Below, in pieces: positions 44,538-53,146 of a stretch of 64,000 nucleotides of DNA (position 1 is the first letter of the stretch; each line of letters starts with the position of its first letter). A program made the translations under genes and the position numbers. The DNA comes from JAXGXJ01 sp040772905 (GTDB taxonomy: Bacteria > Actinomycetota > Thermoleophilia > RBG-16-64-13): positions 124,001 through 188,000 of the forward strand of contig JAXGXJ010000006.1 of the NCBI GenBank assembly GCA_040772905.1, given 5' to 3'. A model generated the notes under the pieces. The model was not told the DNA's origin and ran no database searches. It was given only the letters and a program-made list of their open reading frames with translations.

Positions 44538-45449
44538 ATGACAGACACAACGCGCTCGGGCGGGCTTCCATCCCGGCGGGCAGCGCAGCCGCTGCGGACT
44601 TTGGTGGCGCTCGCTTCATCCATGATCATCGCGACAGGTGCGCTGGCCGCGTGCGGCGGCACCGGCTCCGACGGCCCGGGCGGAGACGCCATCACGCACC
44701 CCAAGGGCGCGAACGACCTCGTGCTACGAGTCGAGACGGGCGGGGGCTTCGTGCCTGTGGAGTACAACCTCACCGCCATGCCCGAAGTCTCCATCTACGG
44801 CGACGGCCGCGTGATCGTGACGGGCCCGGTGATCGCCATATATCCCGGCCCCGCCACACCCAACCTGCAGACCACGGTCGTCTCACAGGAAGCTCTCCAA
44901 GCCATGCTCGCGGCCGCAAAGGAGGCGGGTCTGTTCCAGAACGACGTCGACTACGGACGGCCGAACATCACCGATGTCGGCACCACCAAGTTCACCATCA
45001 ACGCCGACGGGACCACCTACGTCACAGACGTCTATGCCTTGGGCATGGAGGAGGGGACCTCCGGCCTGTCCATGGAACAGCAGCAGCAGAGGGCCGTACT
45101 CAGCGATCTGCGCGGCAAGCTGGTCGACGTCATGGCATACACTGACGAGGAACTCACCTGGGCCTCCTACCGGTCCACCGCGATGGCGGTCTACAGCAGA
45201 CCGGCCGATCAGTCGGGCTCGGGCGATCCAGACGTGGAGCCCAACCGGCTGCAGTGGCCCCTTTCCGACCTGGCCACCGCCGGAGAGCCTGTGCAGCCGG
45301 AAGGCTACCGGCGGGTCGTCTTGACCGGTGACGACACCGCTGCTCTGAGCGACGCGTTGGTAAACGCCACTCAGATCACCATTTGGGAGAGCAACGGGAC
45401 CGACTACCTGCTCTTCTTCAGACCGCTCCTCCCCGACGAGGTCGTCTAG
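44538..45449 (+). CDS. secreted lipoprotein of unknown function
   Basis: A 303-residue lipoprotein. The signal peptide ends in GALAACGG. The mature part starts with NDLVLRVETGGGFVPVEYNLTAMPEVSIYGDGRVIV, a beta-rich segment. No catalytic motif is visible. AGGAGGGAGGTCAC precedes the ATG. Its stop overlaps the convergent sugar dehydrogenase stop on CTAG (45446-45449). Confidence 0.7.
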   Translation: MTDTTRSGGLPSRRAAQPLRTLVALASSMIIATGALAACGGTGSDGPGGDAITHPKGANDLVLRVETGGGFVPVEYNLTAMPEVSIYGDGRVIVTGPVIAIYPGPATPNLQTTVVSQEALQAMLAAAKEAGLFQNDVDYGRPNITDVGTTKFTINADGTTYVTDVYALGMEEGTSGLSMEQQQQRAVLSDLRGKLVDVMAYTDEELTWASYRSTAMAVYSRPADQSGSGDPDVEPNRLQWPLSDLATAGEPVQPEGYRRVVLTGDDTAALSDALVNATQITIWESNGTDYLLFFRPLLPDEVV

Positions 45450-46669
45450 CCGGCATCCACACGGATGATGCGGTCGTCGCCTTCGGCCGCATCACCACGG
45501 CCGTCATGATTACTGGTGCCAAGATAGAGGGCTCCGTCGGGGCCCTCTGCGATGGCCCGCAGACGACCAAACTCCTCGTCGAACAGCACACGTTCCTCGG
45601 CCACCGCGGTGAAGTCGTCGGCGGCCGACGGCGTGAGCACTCGCACGTCGCGCTCCTTGAGAGTCACGAACACGAACGAACCCTTGAGGCCCGGCAGTCT
45701 CCCGCCCTCATAGAAGAGAGCCCCGGCAGGCGCGATGGTGGGCGTCCAGGACGCCAGCGGGTCGATCACGTCGGGAGCCGCGGCGACACCCCGAAAGTCG
45801 GGCCAGCCGTAATCAGCACCGGCGAGAAGCGCGTTCACCTCATCGTTGTCGGACGGTCCGTGCTCGGTGACATAGGCCCGTGCTGTTCCGGGATGGAACG
45901 CGAGCCCTTGGGCGTTGCGATGGCCCAGCGTATAGATGAGTGAATAGGGGTAGGCGAGCTGAGAGAACGGGCCCGCCGGATCGGGGCGGCCTTCACGGTC
46001 CATGCGCAGCACCTTCCCAGCCAGCGAATCCAATCGGCGGGCGAGCCCTTCATCACCTGCGTCGCCGGTGGTGACCCACAAGTAGCCGTCGGGACCGAAG
46101 GCCACCCGGCTGCCATCATGGATCCTTCCAGCGGGGACGCCGTCCAGCAGCACCTCCTCTTCTCCCAGTGAGAGCGCAGCAGCGGTGCCGTATCCGGACA
46201 ACTCGAACCGACTGACACGGTTCGCCGGCTCGCCCTGCTGCTCGTGAGTGAAGCTCACGTAGAGGTAGGGTGCGTCCGGGAAGTCGGGGTCGAGAGCGAA
46301 GCCCATCAGGCCCCCTTCACCTCGAGCAAGGACATCGATGACACCCACCTCAGTCACCGCGCCCGTGTCCATCTCGGCGACCACCAGCCGCCCGCCCCGC
46401 TCGGTGACGAGCAGCCTGCCGTCAGGCAGGAAGCGCATCTCCCAGGGCACACGGAGCCCCTCCACCACAGTCGTGGCCCTGAGGGAATATGGAGGCACCG
46501 CAGTAGAGGTCACCGTGCTGGACGGAGCCGAAGACTCACCGCATCCCCCGAGTACAAACAGTGCGCCTCCGAGCGCGAGCGCGGACAGCCCCACGCGGAC
46601 CGTCACCGTTCGTCTCCCGAGCCTGCGACACCCGGGGTGCCGCCTCGATAGCGCTTTCCAGGGCCTCAT
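45446..46669 (-). CDS. PQQ-type soluble sugar dehydrogenase, lipoprotein
   Basis: A 407-residue lipoprotein (LFVLGGCGESS) with a six-bladed beta-propeller of the soluble aldose sugar dehydrogenase family. Typical segments are GLRVPWEMRFLPDGRLLVTERGGRL, GLMGFALDPDF, YLWVTTGDAGD, and YTLGHRNAQGLAFHP with the active-site His region. It oxidises aldose sugars in the envelope with PQQ. ATG 46669 has GGGGGAGGTGAGCGC upstream; extension to 46744 is unsupported. No PQQ synthesis genes are in the window. Confidence 0.85.
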   Translation of the reverse strand: MRPWKALSRRHPGCRRLGRRTVTVRVGLSALALGGALFVLGGCGESSAPSSTVTSTAVPPYSLRATTVVEGLRVPWEMRFLPDGRLLVTERGGRLVVAEMDTGAVTEVGVIDVLARGEGGLMGFALDPDFPDAPYLYVSFTHEQQGEPANRVSRFELSGYGTAAALSLGEEEVLLDGVPAGRIHDGSRVAFGPDGYLWVTTGDAGDEGLARRLDSLAGKVLRMDREGRPDPAGPFSQLAYPYSLIYTLGHRNAQGLAFHPGTARAYVTEHGPSDNDEVNALLAGADYGWPDFRGVAAAPDVIDPLASWTPTIAPAGALFYEGGRLPGLKGSFVFVTLKERDVRVLTPSAADDFTAVAEERVLFDEEFGRLRAIAEGPDGALYLGTSNHDGRGDAAEGDDRIIRVDAG

Positions 46670-46731
46670 GCGCTCACCTCCCCCGATGACCACTCCCACT
46701 CGCCCTTCTACCCACGTGATACCCTTCCTAC

Positions 46732-47928
46732 ATGGCCAAAGCATGCCCGACCCCCAGACCGTTCAACTCAGTCGCAGGTACAGTAGTCTTTCTCACCCTG
46801 CTTTTCTTCCTGAGTTTCGTCAGCCGGTTCATCTTCTCGCCACTCTTCCCGGCCATGGAGCAGGATACGGGGCTCACTGCGGGCCAGGCCGGTACCCTCT
46901 TCTTCCTGGCCTCCATCGGCGTGCTCATCGGTTCGTGGGCGGCGGGGCTCATCTCGGCACGGTTCACGCACCGGGGCGCCATCTTCATCGCCGCCTTCGG
47001 TGCCGGGCTGGCGCTTGTAGGCGCATATTTCGCCGATTCCGTGTGGTACCTGCGTGTGGTGTTGCTGCTGCTGGGCTTCTTCGCCGGTGTGCAGACGCCC
47101 TCCTCGGTGGCCGTCATCACCGCCATGGTACGCCCGGCGGATTGGGGCAAGGCCCTTTCCGTGCAGCAGTTGGCGCCACCGCTCAGCCTGGTGGCCAGCG
47201 GCTTGTTGGCGGCAGCCTTGTTGGCCTTCTTCTCATGGCAGGTGAGCCTACTGTGGATCGCGGGTCTCTGCTTCCTCATAGGATTGCTGTTCTTCGCCTT
47301 CCCCAATGTGGGTTCTTTCCCCGGCGACCCGCCCAGTCCCGCCATGGTAGGACCTGTGTTGCGGCTGCGCTCCTTCTGGCTGCTGATCTTTCTTTTCGCG
47401 CTGGGCATGGGCGCGCAGGTGGGCATCTTCAGCATGCTGCCGCTCTACCTCACTCAGGAACGGGGCATGACCACGGGCGGAGCCAACACCTTCCTCGGCC
47501 TCGCCAACATAGCTCCTCTCATCATGGTATTCCTAGCCGGATGGATCACCGACCGCATCGGGGAGAAACGCGCCATCGCCCTCTTCTTGTTCGTGTCGGG
47601 GTTGGGCGTGATCTGCACGGCCTTGCTGGGCGGCATAGGCACGAAGATCAGCATCGTGGTGGTCTCGGCCTTCGCCGTAGGCTTCTTCCCGCCCGCGTTC
47701 AAGGCGCTCTCGCATATCGTCCAACCGACCATGCGAAGTATCGCCACGGCGCTATGTACCCCGGTGGCGTTCATACTCGGCGGTGGGTTGCTGCCCACCG
47801 GATTGGGCTTCATGGGCGACAACTACACGTTCAAGACCGGCCTCCTCATCGCCGGCGCCGTGATCGCGGTGGGGTCAGCGGCCGCGTTCCTTCTGAAGTT
47901 CGTCACCGAGATGGAAGAGGGCTGCTAG
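46732..47928 (+). CDS. MFS transporter
   Basis: A 398-residue permease with about 12 membrane segments. Motif-A-like loops are GLISARFTHRGAIF and GWITDRIGEKRAIAL. No ribosome binding site precedes ATG 46732 (cccttcctac), which may mean a leaderless transcript from the 62-bp divergent gap. Two small enzymes follow closely on the same strand (47971 and 48441), so a catabolic operon is likely. Confidence 0.85.
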   Translation: MAKACPTPRPFNSVAGTVVFLTLLFFLSFVSRFIFSPLFPAMEQDTGLTAGQAGTLFFLASIGVLIGSWAAGLISARFTHRGAIFIAAFGAGLALVGAYFADSVWYLRVVLLLLGFFAGVQTPSSVAVITAMVRPADWGKALSVQQLAPPLSLVASGLLAAALLAFFSWQVSLLWIAGLCFLIGLLFFAFPNVGSFPGDPPSPAMVGPVLRLRSFWLLIFLFALGMGAQVGIFSMLPLYLTQERGMTTGGANTFLGLANIAPLIMVFLAGWITDRIGEKRAIALFLFVSGLGVICTALLGGIGTKISIVVVSAFAVGFFPPAFKALSHIVQPTMRSIATALCTPVAFILGGGLLPTGLGFMGDNYTFKTGLLIAGAVIAVGSAAAFLLKFVTEMEEGC

Positions 47929-47970
47929 CCCTCGCACGTGTCCACCCAGCCGGCGTCCACGGAGGAGTAC

Positions 47971-48441
47971 ATGAGCCAGACGGTGTTTGATCAAGCCAAG
48001 CGGGCCACCCTGGCGCGCTTCACCGACACGGGGCCCGATCGGCTCAACTGCGCGCAGGCCATGGTGCATTTCGCCCTCGGCATGGTGGAGGGCGACGGCA
48101 CGCTCGTGACCGCGGCCCGCTACTTGGGCGGAGGGGTGAGCGGGATGGGCGGCACCTGCGGAGTGATCACAGGCACTGCCCTGGCGCTGGGGCTGCGCGA
48201 CAGGACGCTGGACCTCGACGACAAAGACGCCATCGAAGCCACCCACGCGGCCCTCAAGGAGCTCATACGCGGCTTCGAGACAGAGTTCGGCTCCTGCAGT
48301 TGCCGCCAATTGACCGGCTTCGACGTGAGCACGCCCGAGGGATCCGCGGCCTTCAAAGCAAGCGAGGCCCACGAGCGCTGCCGGCTCTACGTGGCCTGGA
48401 TGTGCGACCATCTCCATCCCCTGCTCCTTGAGGAGGACTGA
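47971..48441 (+). CDS. C_GCAxxG_C_C family protein
   Basis: A 156-residue member of the cysteine-rich C_GCAxxG_C_C family, some of whose members are selenoproteins. The cysteines are in LNCAQAM, GGTCGVITGTALALG, FGSCSCRQLTG and the C-terminal HERCRLYVAWMCD. It is thought to be redox-active; no function is proven. ATG 47971 has GGAGGAGTAC upstream; GTG 47938 is less likely. The stop overlaps the next start (TGATG). Confidence 0.8.
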   Translation: MSQTVFDQAKRATLARFTDTGPDRLNCAQAMVHFALGMVEGDGTLVTAARYLGGGVSGMGGTCGVITGTALALGLRDRTLDLDDKDAIEATHAALKELIRGFETEFGSCSCRQLTGFDVSTPEGSAAFKASEAHERCRLYVAWMCDHLHPLLLEED

Positions 48442-49319
48442 TGAGCCACGATACTGAGTCGCCGGGTTACTCCATCTTCCGCAACACCATCGCCGACCTC
48501 ACCTGGCCCGAGGTCGAGGTGGCGGCGGAAGCCGACCAACCCCTGCTCATCCCGGTGGCCGTGGTCGAGCAGCACGGGCTGCACCTGCCACTGGCCACCG
48601 ATGTCTATGGGTCCCATGTGCTCTCCTCGCTCATCAAGGAGGAACTGGCTCGCCAGGAGGTACAGAGCCAGATCGCACCCCCGTACTACTACGGCCTGAA
48701 CACCACCACGCGCATGTTCCCCGGATCCATCGATGTGAGCCCGGACACCATGGTGGCTCTCTTGAGCGACCTGTACGAGAACTTCGCCGCTTGGGGATTC
48801 CGCCGTCAGTTCATCATCAACCATCACGGCGATGCGCAGCACAACGCGGCTATCGTGCGCTCCATCCTGGCCACGCGGGGACGCGACTACACGGTCACGT
48901 TCGTACTGGGCGGATTGCTGGCCGATATCGTGGAGGTAGGGTACAAAGCCACGTTCGAGCAGGACTTCCCCCTCCGCGGCCGTGAACTGTTGCGCGTGTC
49001 GGACTCTGCTGCCACGCTGGAGGCACGGACCCGCCTGACTCGCTCCAAGGGCGTGGACGTGCACGCGGGAGAGCGTGAGACCAGCCTGATAATGCGCTGG
49101 GCACCTGATACGTTGCCCGACTACGATCGCAGCTCCATAGAACCGGTACCCGAATCCTTGCGGCAATTCGTGGAAGCCGAGCGGAGCGGACGCTGGAGGG
49201 AATTGTCTCCCTGCGGGCACATCGGCGACCCCAGAGTGGCGTCCGTGGAGAACGGGGAGCTCTACGCTTACGAAGCACGCGACATCGCGCAGGCCATTCT
49301 AGGATTCCTTGAAGACTAG
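48441..49319 (+). CDS. creatininase family amidohydrolase
   Basis: A 292-residue creatininase-fold enzyme. The metal site is E-Q-H-G-x-H-L-P-L-A-T-D, with more ligands in INHHGDAQHN and the Glu of VHAGERETS. Members open cyclic amides or hydrolyse formamides (for example creatinine, riboflavin-pathway formamide). AGGAGG lies 5 bases before the ATG, and it follows the cysteine-rich protein by one overlapping base. Confidence 0.87.
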   Translation: MSHDTESPGYSIFRNTIADLTWPEVEVAAEADQPLLIPVAVVEQHGLHLPLATDVYGSHVLSSLIKEELARQEVQSQIAPPYYYGLNTTTRMFPGSIDVSPDTMVALLSDLYENFAAWGFRRQFIINHHGDAQHNAAIVRSILATRGRDYTVTFVLGGLLADIVEVGYKATFEQDFPLRGRELLRVSDSAATLEARTRLTRSKGVDVHAGERETSLIMRWAPDTLPDYDRSSIEPVPESLRQFVEAERSGRWRELSPCGHIGDPRVASVENGELYAYEARDIAQAILGFLED

Positions 49320-49353
49320 ACAGGCAAGAGGTCGTACATGCCTGTGAAACGCC

Positions 49354-49383
49354 GGAGGCCGTCTCGTCACCGAGACGGCCTCC
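49354..49383 (+). terminator. hairpin terminator after the creatininase
   Basis: A 13-bp perfect stem (49354-49366 with 49371-49383) with loop tcac, 35 bases after the creatininase stop. The 210 bases from here to 49592 hold only a weak 25-codon relic. Confidence 0.65.
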
Positions 49384-49592
49384 TAAGCTTTATGGAGCGC
49401 TGCGACCCCGAAGGCGCCGTCGGAAGGCGTCAGTCGGGGATCCAACGACTAAAGGCGAAAGCCACCTCCGGTCCAATGGTCGCCGCGCAAACTGGGCAGA
49501 CTGTCTATTGGGACCACCTCCTTTCTACGCTTGGCGCCATTCTAGCAAGAAACGCCTGGAAAGGACAGGTTCAAGCCCACGCCGCCGACGGC

Positions 49593-49833
49593 TCAGCCGG
49601 CCCCTCTCGCTGCCGGCCAATCGTCCTTCAGAAGACGCGACAAGGAGCGATCCGCTAGGACACGACCCCCGGTCTGACACGTGGGGCAGTAGGCCGCCCG
49701 CGAGAAGGTCGAGGGGAGGAACGACGCTGCGGAGCAAGAACGGACTGAGCAGACGGACGCCCAGCCACCGCCTGCCCAGAAGTCGGGACCGGAGGGCTTG
49801 GATGTACGCCTCGATGTCGGGGATCTCAGGCAT
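49593..49833 (-). pseudogene. mutM/fpg (formamidopyrimidine-DNA glycosylase) reduced to its two ends
   Basis: The first 46 codons from ATG 49833 read as the start of a Fpg/MutM enzyme: MPEIPDIEAYIQALRSRLLG with the catalytic Pro2, then VRLLSPFLLRSVVPPL. Directly after, in another frame, comes the enzyme's C-terminus: YCPTCQTGGR (second half of the zinc finger), then VLADRSLSRLLKDDWP and a TGA at 49593. Everything between, about 200 residues in a normal protein, is missing, and the two ends are out of frame by one base. This is an internal deletion. The first zinc-finger half is gone, so the product cannot work. Confidence 0.8.
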
Positions 49834-49875
49834 TATGGTCGTGATGCAAGTATAGCCGTCGCCATGGAGGTGATC

Positions 49876-51222
49876 GTGCGAAGGGTCGCATCGCTTTGCC
49901 TGCGCCTGGTCGTGCCGCTCGCCCTTGCCGCGGTCGTGGTCGCGGCTGTGGCTGGATGCGCCGCATCAAGCGGTGGGCCGGGCTCGAACGCAAAAACGGA
50001 CCCGGGCACACACACCGGGATGTCGGCGCCGGTGTCGTCGGCGCCGGTCGCGACGGAGCCGACGGTGACCACGTCCCCCACCGCGACCACGCCCACCACG
50101 CCGCTGCCGGTGCCGTCGACCGAAACCACCTCCACCACTGCCGCGCCACCCGCTCCCGAGGAGAGCATCCTGGCGGTGATGACCCTGCGTCAGAAGGCGG
50201 CGCAGGTTCTGCTGCTGTCGTTCAGCGGCACGACGCTCACGGCCACCACGGCGGAACTCCTCGCCCTGGGACCACCCGGCGGTCTGCTACTGCTGGGGCC
50301 GAACGTGACGGACGCCGAGCAGCTTGCGGACCTCACCCAAGCCGTCCAGGAGGAAGCGGCCGGGACCGTGCTGGGAGTGGGCTTGTTCATCGCCGTCGAC
50401 CAAGAGGGTGGTTCGGTGCGGCGCATCCGGGAGGGCGTGCCCGATCTGCCGGGCGCGCGCGTGCTGGGTGACCGTTCGACGCCGGTCGAGGCCGGCCGCC
50501 TGGCCGCCGAGACCGCGACAGGTCTGCTGCAGCAGGGTGTGAACATGAACCTGGCCCCAGTGGCCGACGTGGTGGCGGACAGCGCCTCGTTCCTGTACGA
50601 CCGCAGCTACAGCGGCGACCCCGCCGTCGTGGCGGAGTACGTGACCACAGTCACCCGGGCTTTCGTCAGCGCGGGCCTCATCACGGTAGTGAAGCACTTC
50701 CCGGGCCACGGCAGCGCGCCTGGGGACACACACGGGCAGGCGGTGATCTCTGATATCGGCCGCCAGGACTTCGAGCGCATCCACTTGCCTCCGTTCCAGG
50801 CGGCCATCGACGCTGGGGCTGAAGGGGTCATGCTCTCGCACATCGTGGCCACGGCCTACGAAACCGCCGATCCGGCGTCTCAGTCGAAGCCGGTGATCGA
50901 GCGCCTCCTACGTGGAGACTTGGGCTTCCAAGGCCTGGCCGTCTCAGACGATCTTTCCATGGCGGCCGCGGCCGCGCCGGCAGACGAAGGCGGGGCCGAT
51001 GGCCCTGGTACAGCCGCCGCGGAGGCAGGGCGCCGAGCGGTGGACGCTCTGCGCGCCGGATGCGACCTGCTCATCAGCACAGGTACGCTGGAACAGCATG
51101 TGGCCATGATCGAGGCCATCGTGGAGGCCGTGGTCTCCGGCGACCTGCCGGCGGAGCGCCTGGATCAAGCTGTGCTCAGGATACTGCGGCTCAAAAGCCA
51201 GCAGCGTCTCCTATCGCGCTGA
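49876..51222 (+). CDS. GH3 beta-N-acetylhexosaminidase (NagZ-like) lipoprotein
   Basis: A 448-residue GH3 glycosidase. GTG 49876 has GGAGG 5 bases upstream. The signal peptide has a lipobox (AVAGCAASS), then a Thr/Pro linker. The catalytic domain has IAVDQEGGSVRRI, KHFPGHGSAPGDTH (the His/Asp acid-base loop of NagZ-type enzymes) and the nucleophile Asp in AVSDDLSM. It removes N-acetylglucosamine from peptidoglycan or chitin fragments. Being exported, it likely acts on the wall, not in cytoplasmic recycling. Confidence 0.9.
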   Translation: MRRVASLCLRLVVPLALAAVVVAAVAGCAASSGGPGSNAKTDPGTHTGMSAPVSSAPVATEPTVTTSPTATTPTTPLPVPSTETTSTTAAPPAPEESILAVMTLRQKAAQVLLLSFSGTTLTATTAELLALGPPGGLLLLGPNVTDAEQLADLTQAVQEEAAGTVLGVGLFIAVDQEGGSVRRIREGVPDLPGARVLGDRSTPVEAGRLAAETATGLLQQGVNMNLAPVADVVADSASFLYDRSYSGDPAVVAEYVTTVTRAFVSAGLITVVKHFPGHGSAPGDTHGQAVISDIGRQDFERIHLPPFQAAIDAGAEGVMLSHIVATAYETADPASQSKPVIERLLRGDLGFQGLAVSDDLSMAAAAAPADEGGADGPGTAAAEAGRRAVDALRAGCDLLISTGTLEQHVAMIEAIVEAVVSGDLPAERLDQAVLRILRLKSQQRLLSR

Positions 51223-51287
51223 ACCGGAACCCTGCTACATTGCTCTCATCAGACACACCACCCGTCACCCAGGAAGAGAGGTCTACG

Positions 51288-51905
51288 ATGAGCCGCAGTC
51301 CCCTCCGCACGCGTGGAACCCGCCCCTCAGTGTTCTCACTCTCCGCGATCGTGCTCCTGTGCCTGCTTGTGATGCTCGGGCTGGTGACCATAGGCTGCGG
51401 TGGTGACGACGACGCGACGGCCACTACAGCCGCCGCAGCGGGGTCGAGCGACACCAAGGAGACCACGACCGCGGCAGCCAGCGGTGGCGGCGATGAGATC
51501 TCCAAGATGGGCGGCACCGAGCTGGGCACGGCCATGGTCATGACCTGGGACGAATGCCTCACCAAGTTGACCTCGCTCCTGCAAGGCATGCCCGACCCGG
51601 CGAGTGTGCAGCCGCAAGTCGCGGCTCTGAAGGAGGAGTACATCCAGAAGTTCGTGGCCTACGGACGACAGCACCAGACCTTCGATGAAGAGCAGTTGCG
51701 TCTGTGGAGGGTCGAACTGGGCATCAACAGTCCCAAGTCGTTCGCCGCCTACCAGGAAGTAGCGAACAAATACATCGCTGATGCGGCTGCTCCGGCCGAC
51801 TTCAAGTCCCTTCTCAGCAGCTTCGCCATCATCACGCAGTATGCCGACTTCGAGCTACTGAAGCAGCAGGCACCGGAAGAGGCGACCCGCCTGGGCATCG
51901 AATAA
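51288..51905 (+). CDS. secreted lipoprotein of unknown function
   Basis: A 205-residue lipoprotein: signal helix AIVLLCLLVMLGLVTIGCGG, a Thr/Ala/Ser linker, and a helical mature domain (WDECLTKLTSLLQGM; LKEEYIQKFVAYGRQHQTF; FAAYQEVANKYIADAAA). AGGAAGAGAGG precedes ATG 51288. Family not recognised. It lies 65 bases after the GH3 gene on the same strand. Confidence 0.65.
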   Translation: MSRSPLRTRGTRPSVFSLSAIVLLCLLVMLGLVTIGCGGDDDATATTAAAAGSSDTKETTTAAASGGGDEISKMGGTELGTAMVMTWDECLTKLTSLLQGMPDPASVQPQVAALKEEYIQKFVAYGRQHQTFDEEQLRLWRVELGINSPKSFAAYQEVANKYIADAAAPADFKSLLSSFAIITQYADFELLKQQAPEEATRLGIE

Positions 51906-51938
51906 GTGCCCGCCGGCGGACCTTGTGAGACAGCGAGG

Positions 51939-51963
51939 GGGGCCGGCCCGATGGGCCGGCCCC
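51939..51963 (+). terminator. hairpin terminator between convergent genes
   Basis: An 11-bp perfect stem (51939-51949 with 51953-51963) and loop gat follow the lipoprotein stop by about 33 bases; the minus-strand methyltransferase gene ends at 52024. Confidence 0.65.
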
Positions 51964-52023
51964 TCGTCACGTCCGACGCGCGGATGCGTCCGGACGCCTG
52001 CGCGTCGTCCACGGACGGGCGGA

Positions 52024-53133
52024 TCACATCACCGACTGCACCATGGCTTCGGCGTTCTCACGCCTGGCATCCACGGGCACGTCACAACCCGAGGAGAGGA
52101 TGAACCCGTCGGGCCCCACCTCGTTGATGAGCCTCTTGCAGTACTCGGTCACCTCTTTGGGCGTCCCCAGGCTCAGCAGCCCCGGCGGCACGTCGCCCAT
52201 GATGCACATGTGCCCTCGCAGGACCTCCTTGGCCCTGAAGATGTCGGTCTTGCTGTCGAGTGCCAGCACGCACTTGCCCTGGGGCAGTTCGAGCAGCCGC
52301 TCGAGATCGCGGGTCCAGTTGGCATCGAAGTGGAGGATGGGGATGACACCCTCCTCCAAAGCCGCGTCCACCATCTTCTGGTAGTAGGGGAAGACGAAGC
52401 GGTTCCACAGCCGCGGCGACACGAATTCGCCGGCCGACCGCCAGCCGCCTATCCACAGACCCACGATGCCGAAGGCGCGGATGACCTGGCGCATCTCCTC
52501 GATGAGATAGGGCAGCGTGGCCTGCATGGCCGCTTCCACTCGGTCACTCTGGCGGAAGAGGTCGAGCAGGAACTCCTTCATGGAGCGGCCGCCGCAGAAC
52601 ACCTCGTAGGGAATGGTGTGTACGGCCGGCGCCAACGGCACCACACCCTTCTCCCGGCACAGGGCCAGGGCATCGGGGATGGTCTTCGCAAAGCGCTCGA
52701 ACGCCTCGACGGTGCCGGGCAGGCGCTCCTTGTAGTAGCGCTCCACCCAGGGACCGAAGCCCTCGTCAGCGATGGCGTCGTAGTCCTCCACCTTCATGAT
52801 CTCGGCTTCGTCCACCTGCCACAGGTCGTATTCACCCAGTTCGCGGCCGGGAGCTTTGACCTTCGACAACCACATGTGGCTGAGCGTGCAGACGTCGTAT
52901 GCCGGACTCTGGATGCTGTCGATGTCGCCCAGGCTCGTGTACGCCTCGACGATGACCTTGTAGGCCGTCTCAGGCGTGGTCGCCACCTGCGTCATGGGCA
53001 CACCGAGAGCACGAGCCGGCCAGGCGGGACCGTTGAGCGCCAAGGGCACCCGGTCAGGGGTCTTGAGCGCCACCGCGTCGCGGATGCGCTTGTCGTGCAG
53101 GGCGTACGCTTGTTCCATGGCTGGGTCAGGCAT
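52024..53133 (-). CDS. UroD/MtaA-family methyltransferase, HxD variant
   Basis: A 369-residue TIM-barrel protein of the uroporphyrinogen decarboxylase superfamily. Features are RIRDAVALKTPDRVPLA, a metal-site region ILHFDANWTRDL, HMCIMGDVPPGLLS and ILSSGCDVPVDA. Zinc-dependent MtaA-type enzymes have H-x-C here; this protein has H-x-D, as in a common uncharacterised subgroup that may demethylate methoxy or methylamine substrates. ATG 53133 has GGAAGGGG at 6 bases. It lies 14 bases after the corrinoid gene and forms a pair with it. True porphyrin decarboxylase is unlikely. Confidence 0.82.
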   Translation of the reverse strand: MPDPAMEQAYALHDKRIRDAVALKTPDRVPLALNGPAWPARALGVPMTQVATTPETAYKVIVEAYTSLGDIDSIQSPAYDVCTLSHMWLSKVKAPGRELGEYDLWQVDEAEIMKVEDYDAIADEGFGPWVERYYKERLPGTVEAFERFAKTIPDALALCREKGVVPLAPAVHTIPYEVFCGGRSMKEFLLDLFRQSDRVEAAMQATLPYLIEEMRQVIRAFGIVGLWIGGWRSAGEFVSPRLWNRFVFPYYQKMVDAALEEGVIPILHFDANWTRDLERLLELPQGKCVLALDSKTDIFRAKEVLRGHMCIMGDVPPGLLSLGTPKEVTEYCKRLINEVGPDGFILSSGCDVPVDARRENAEAMVQSVM

Positions 53134-53146
53134 GGTCATCCCCTTC

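Noticed and set aside
52024..53133. Haem-pathway uroporphyrinogen decarboxylase
   Set aside because: The UroD fold is shared, but pairing with corrinoid genes, the metal-site motif and absence of other haem genes favour a methyltransferase.
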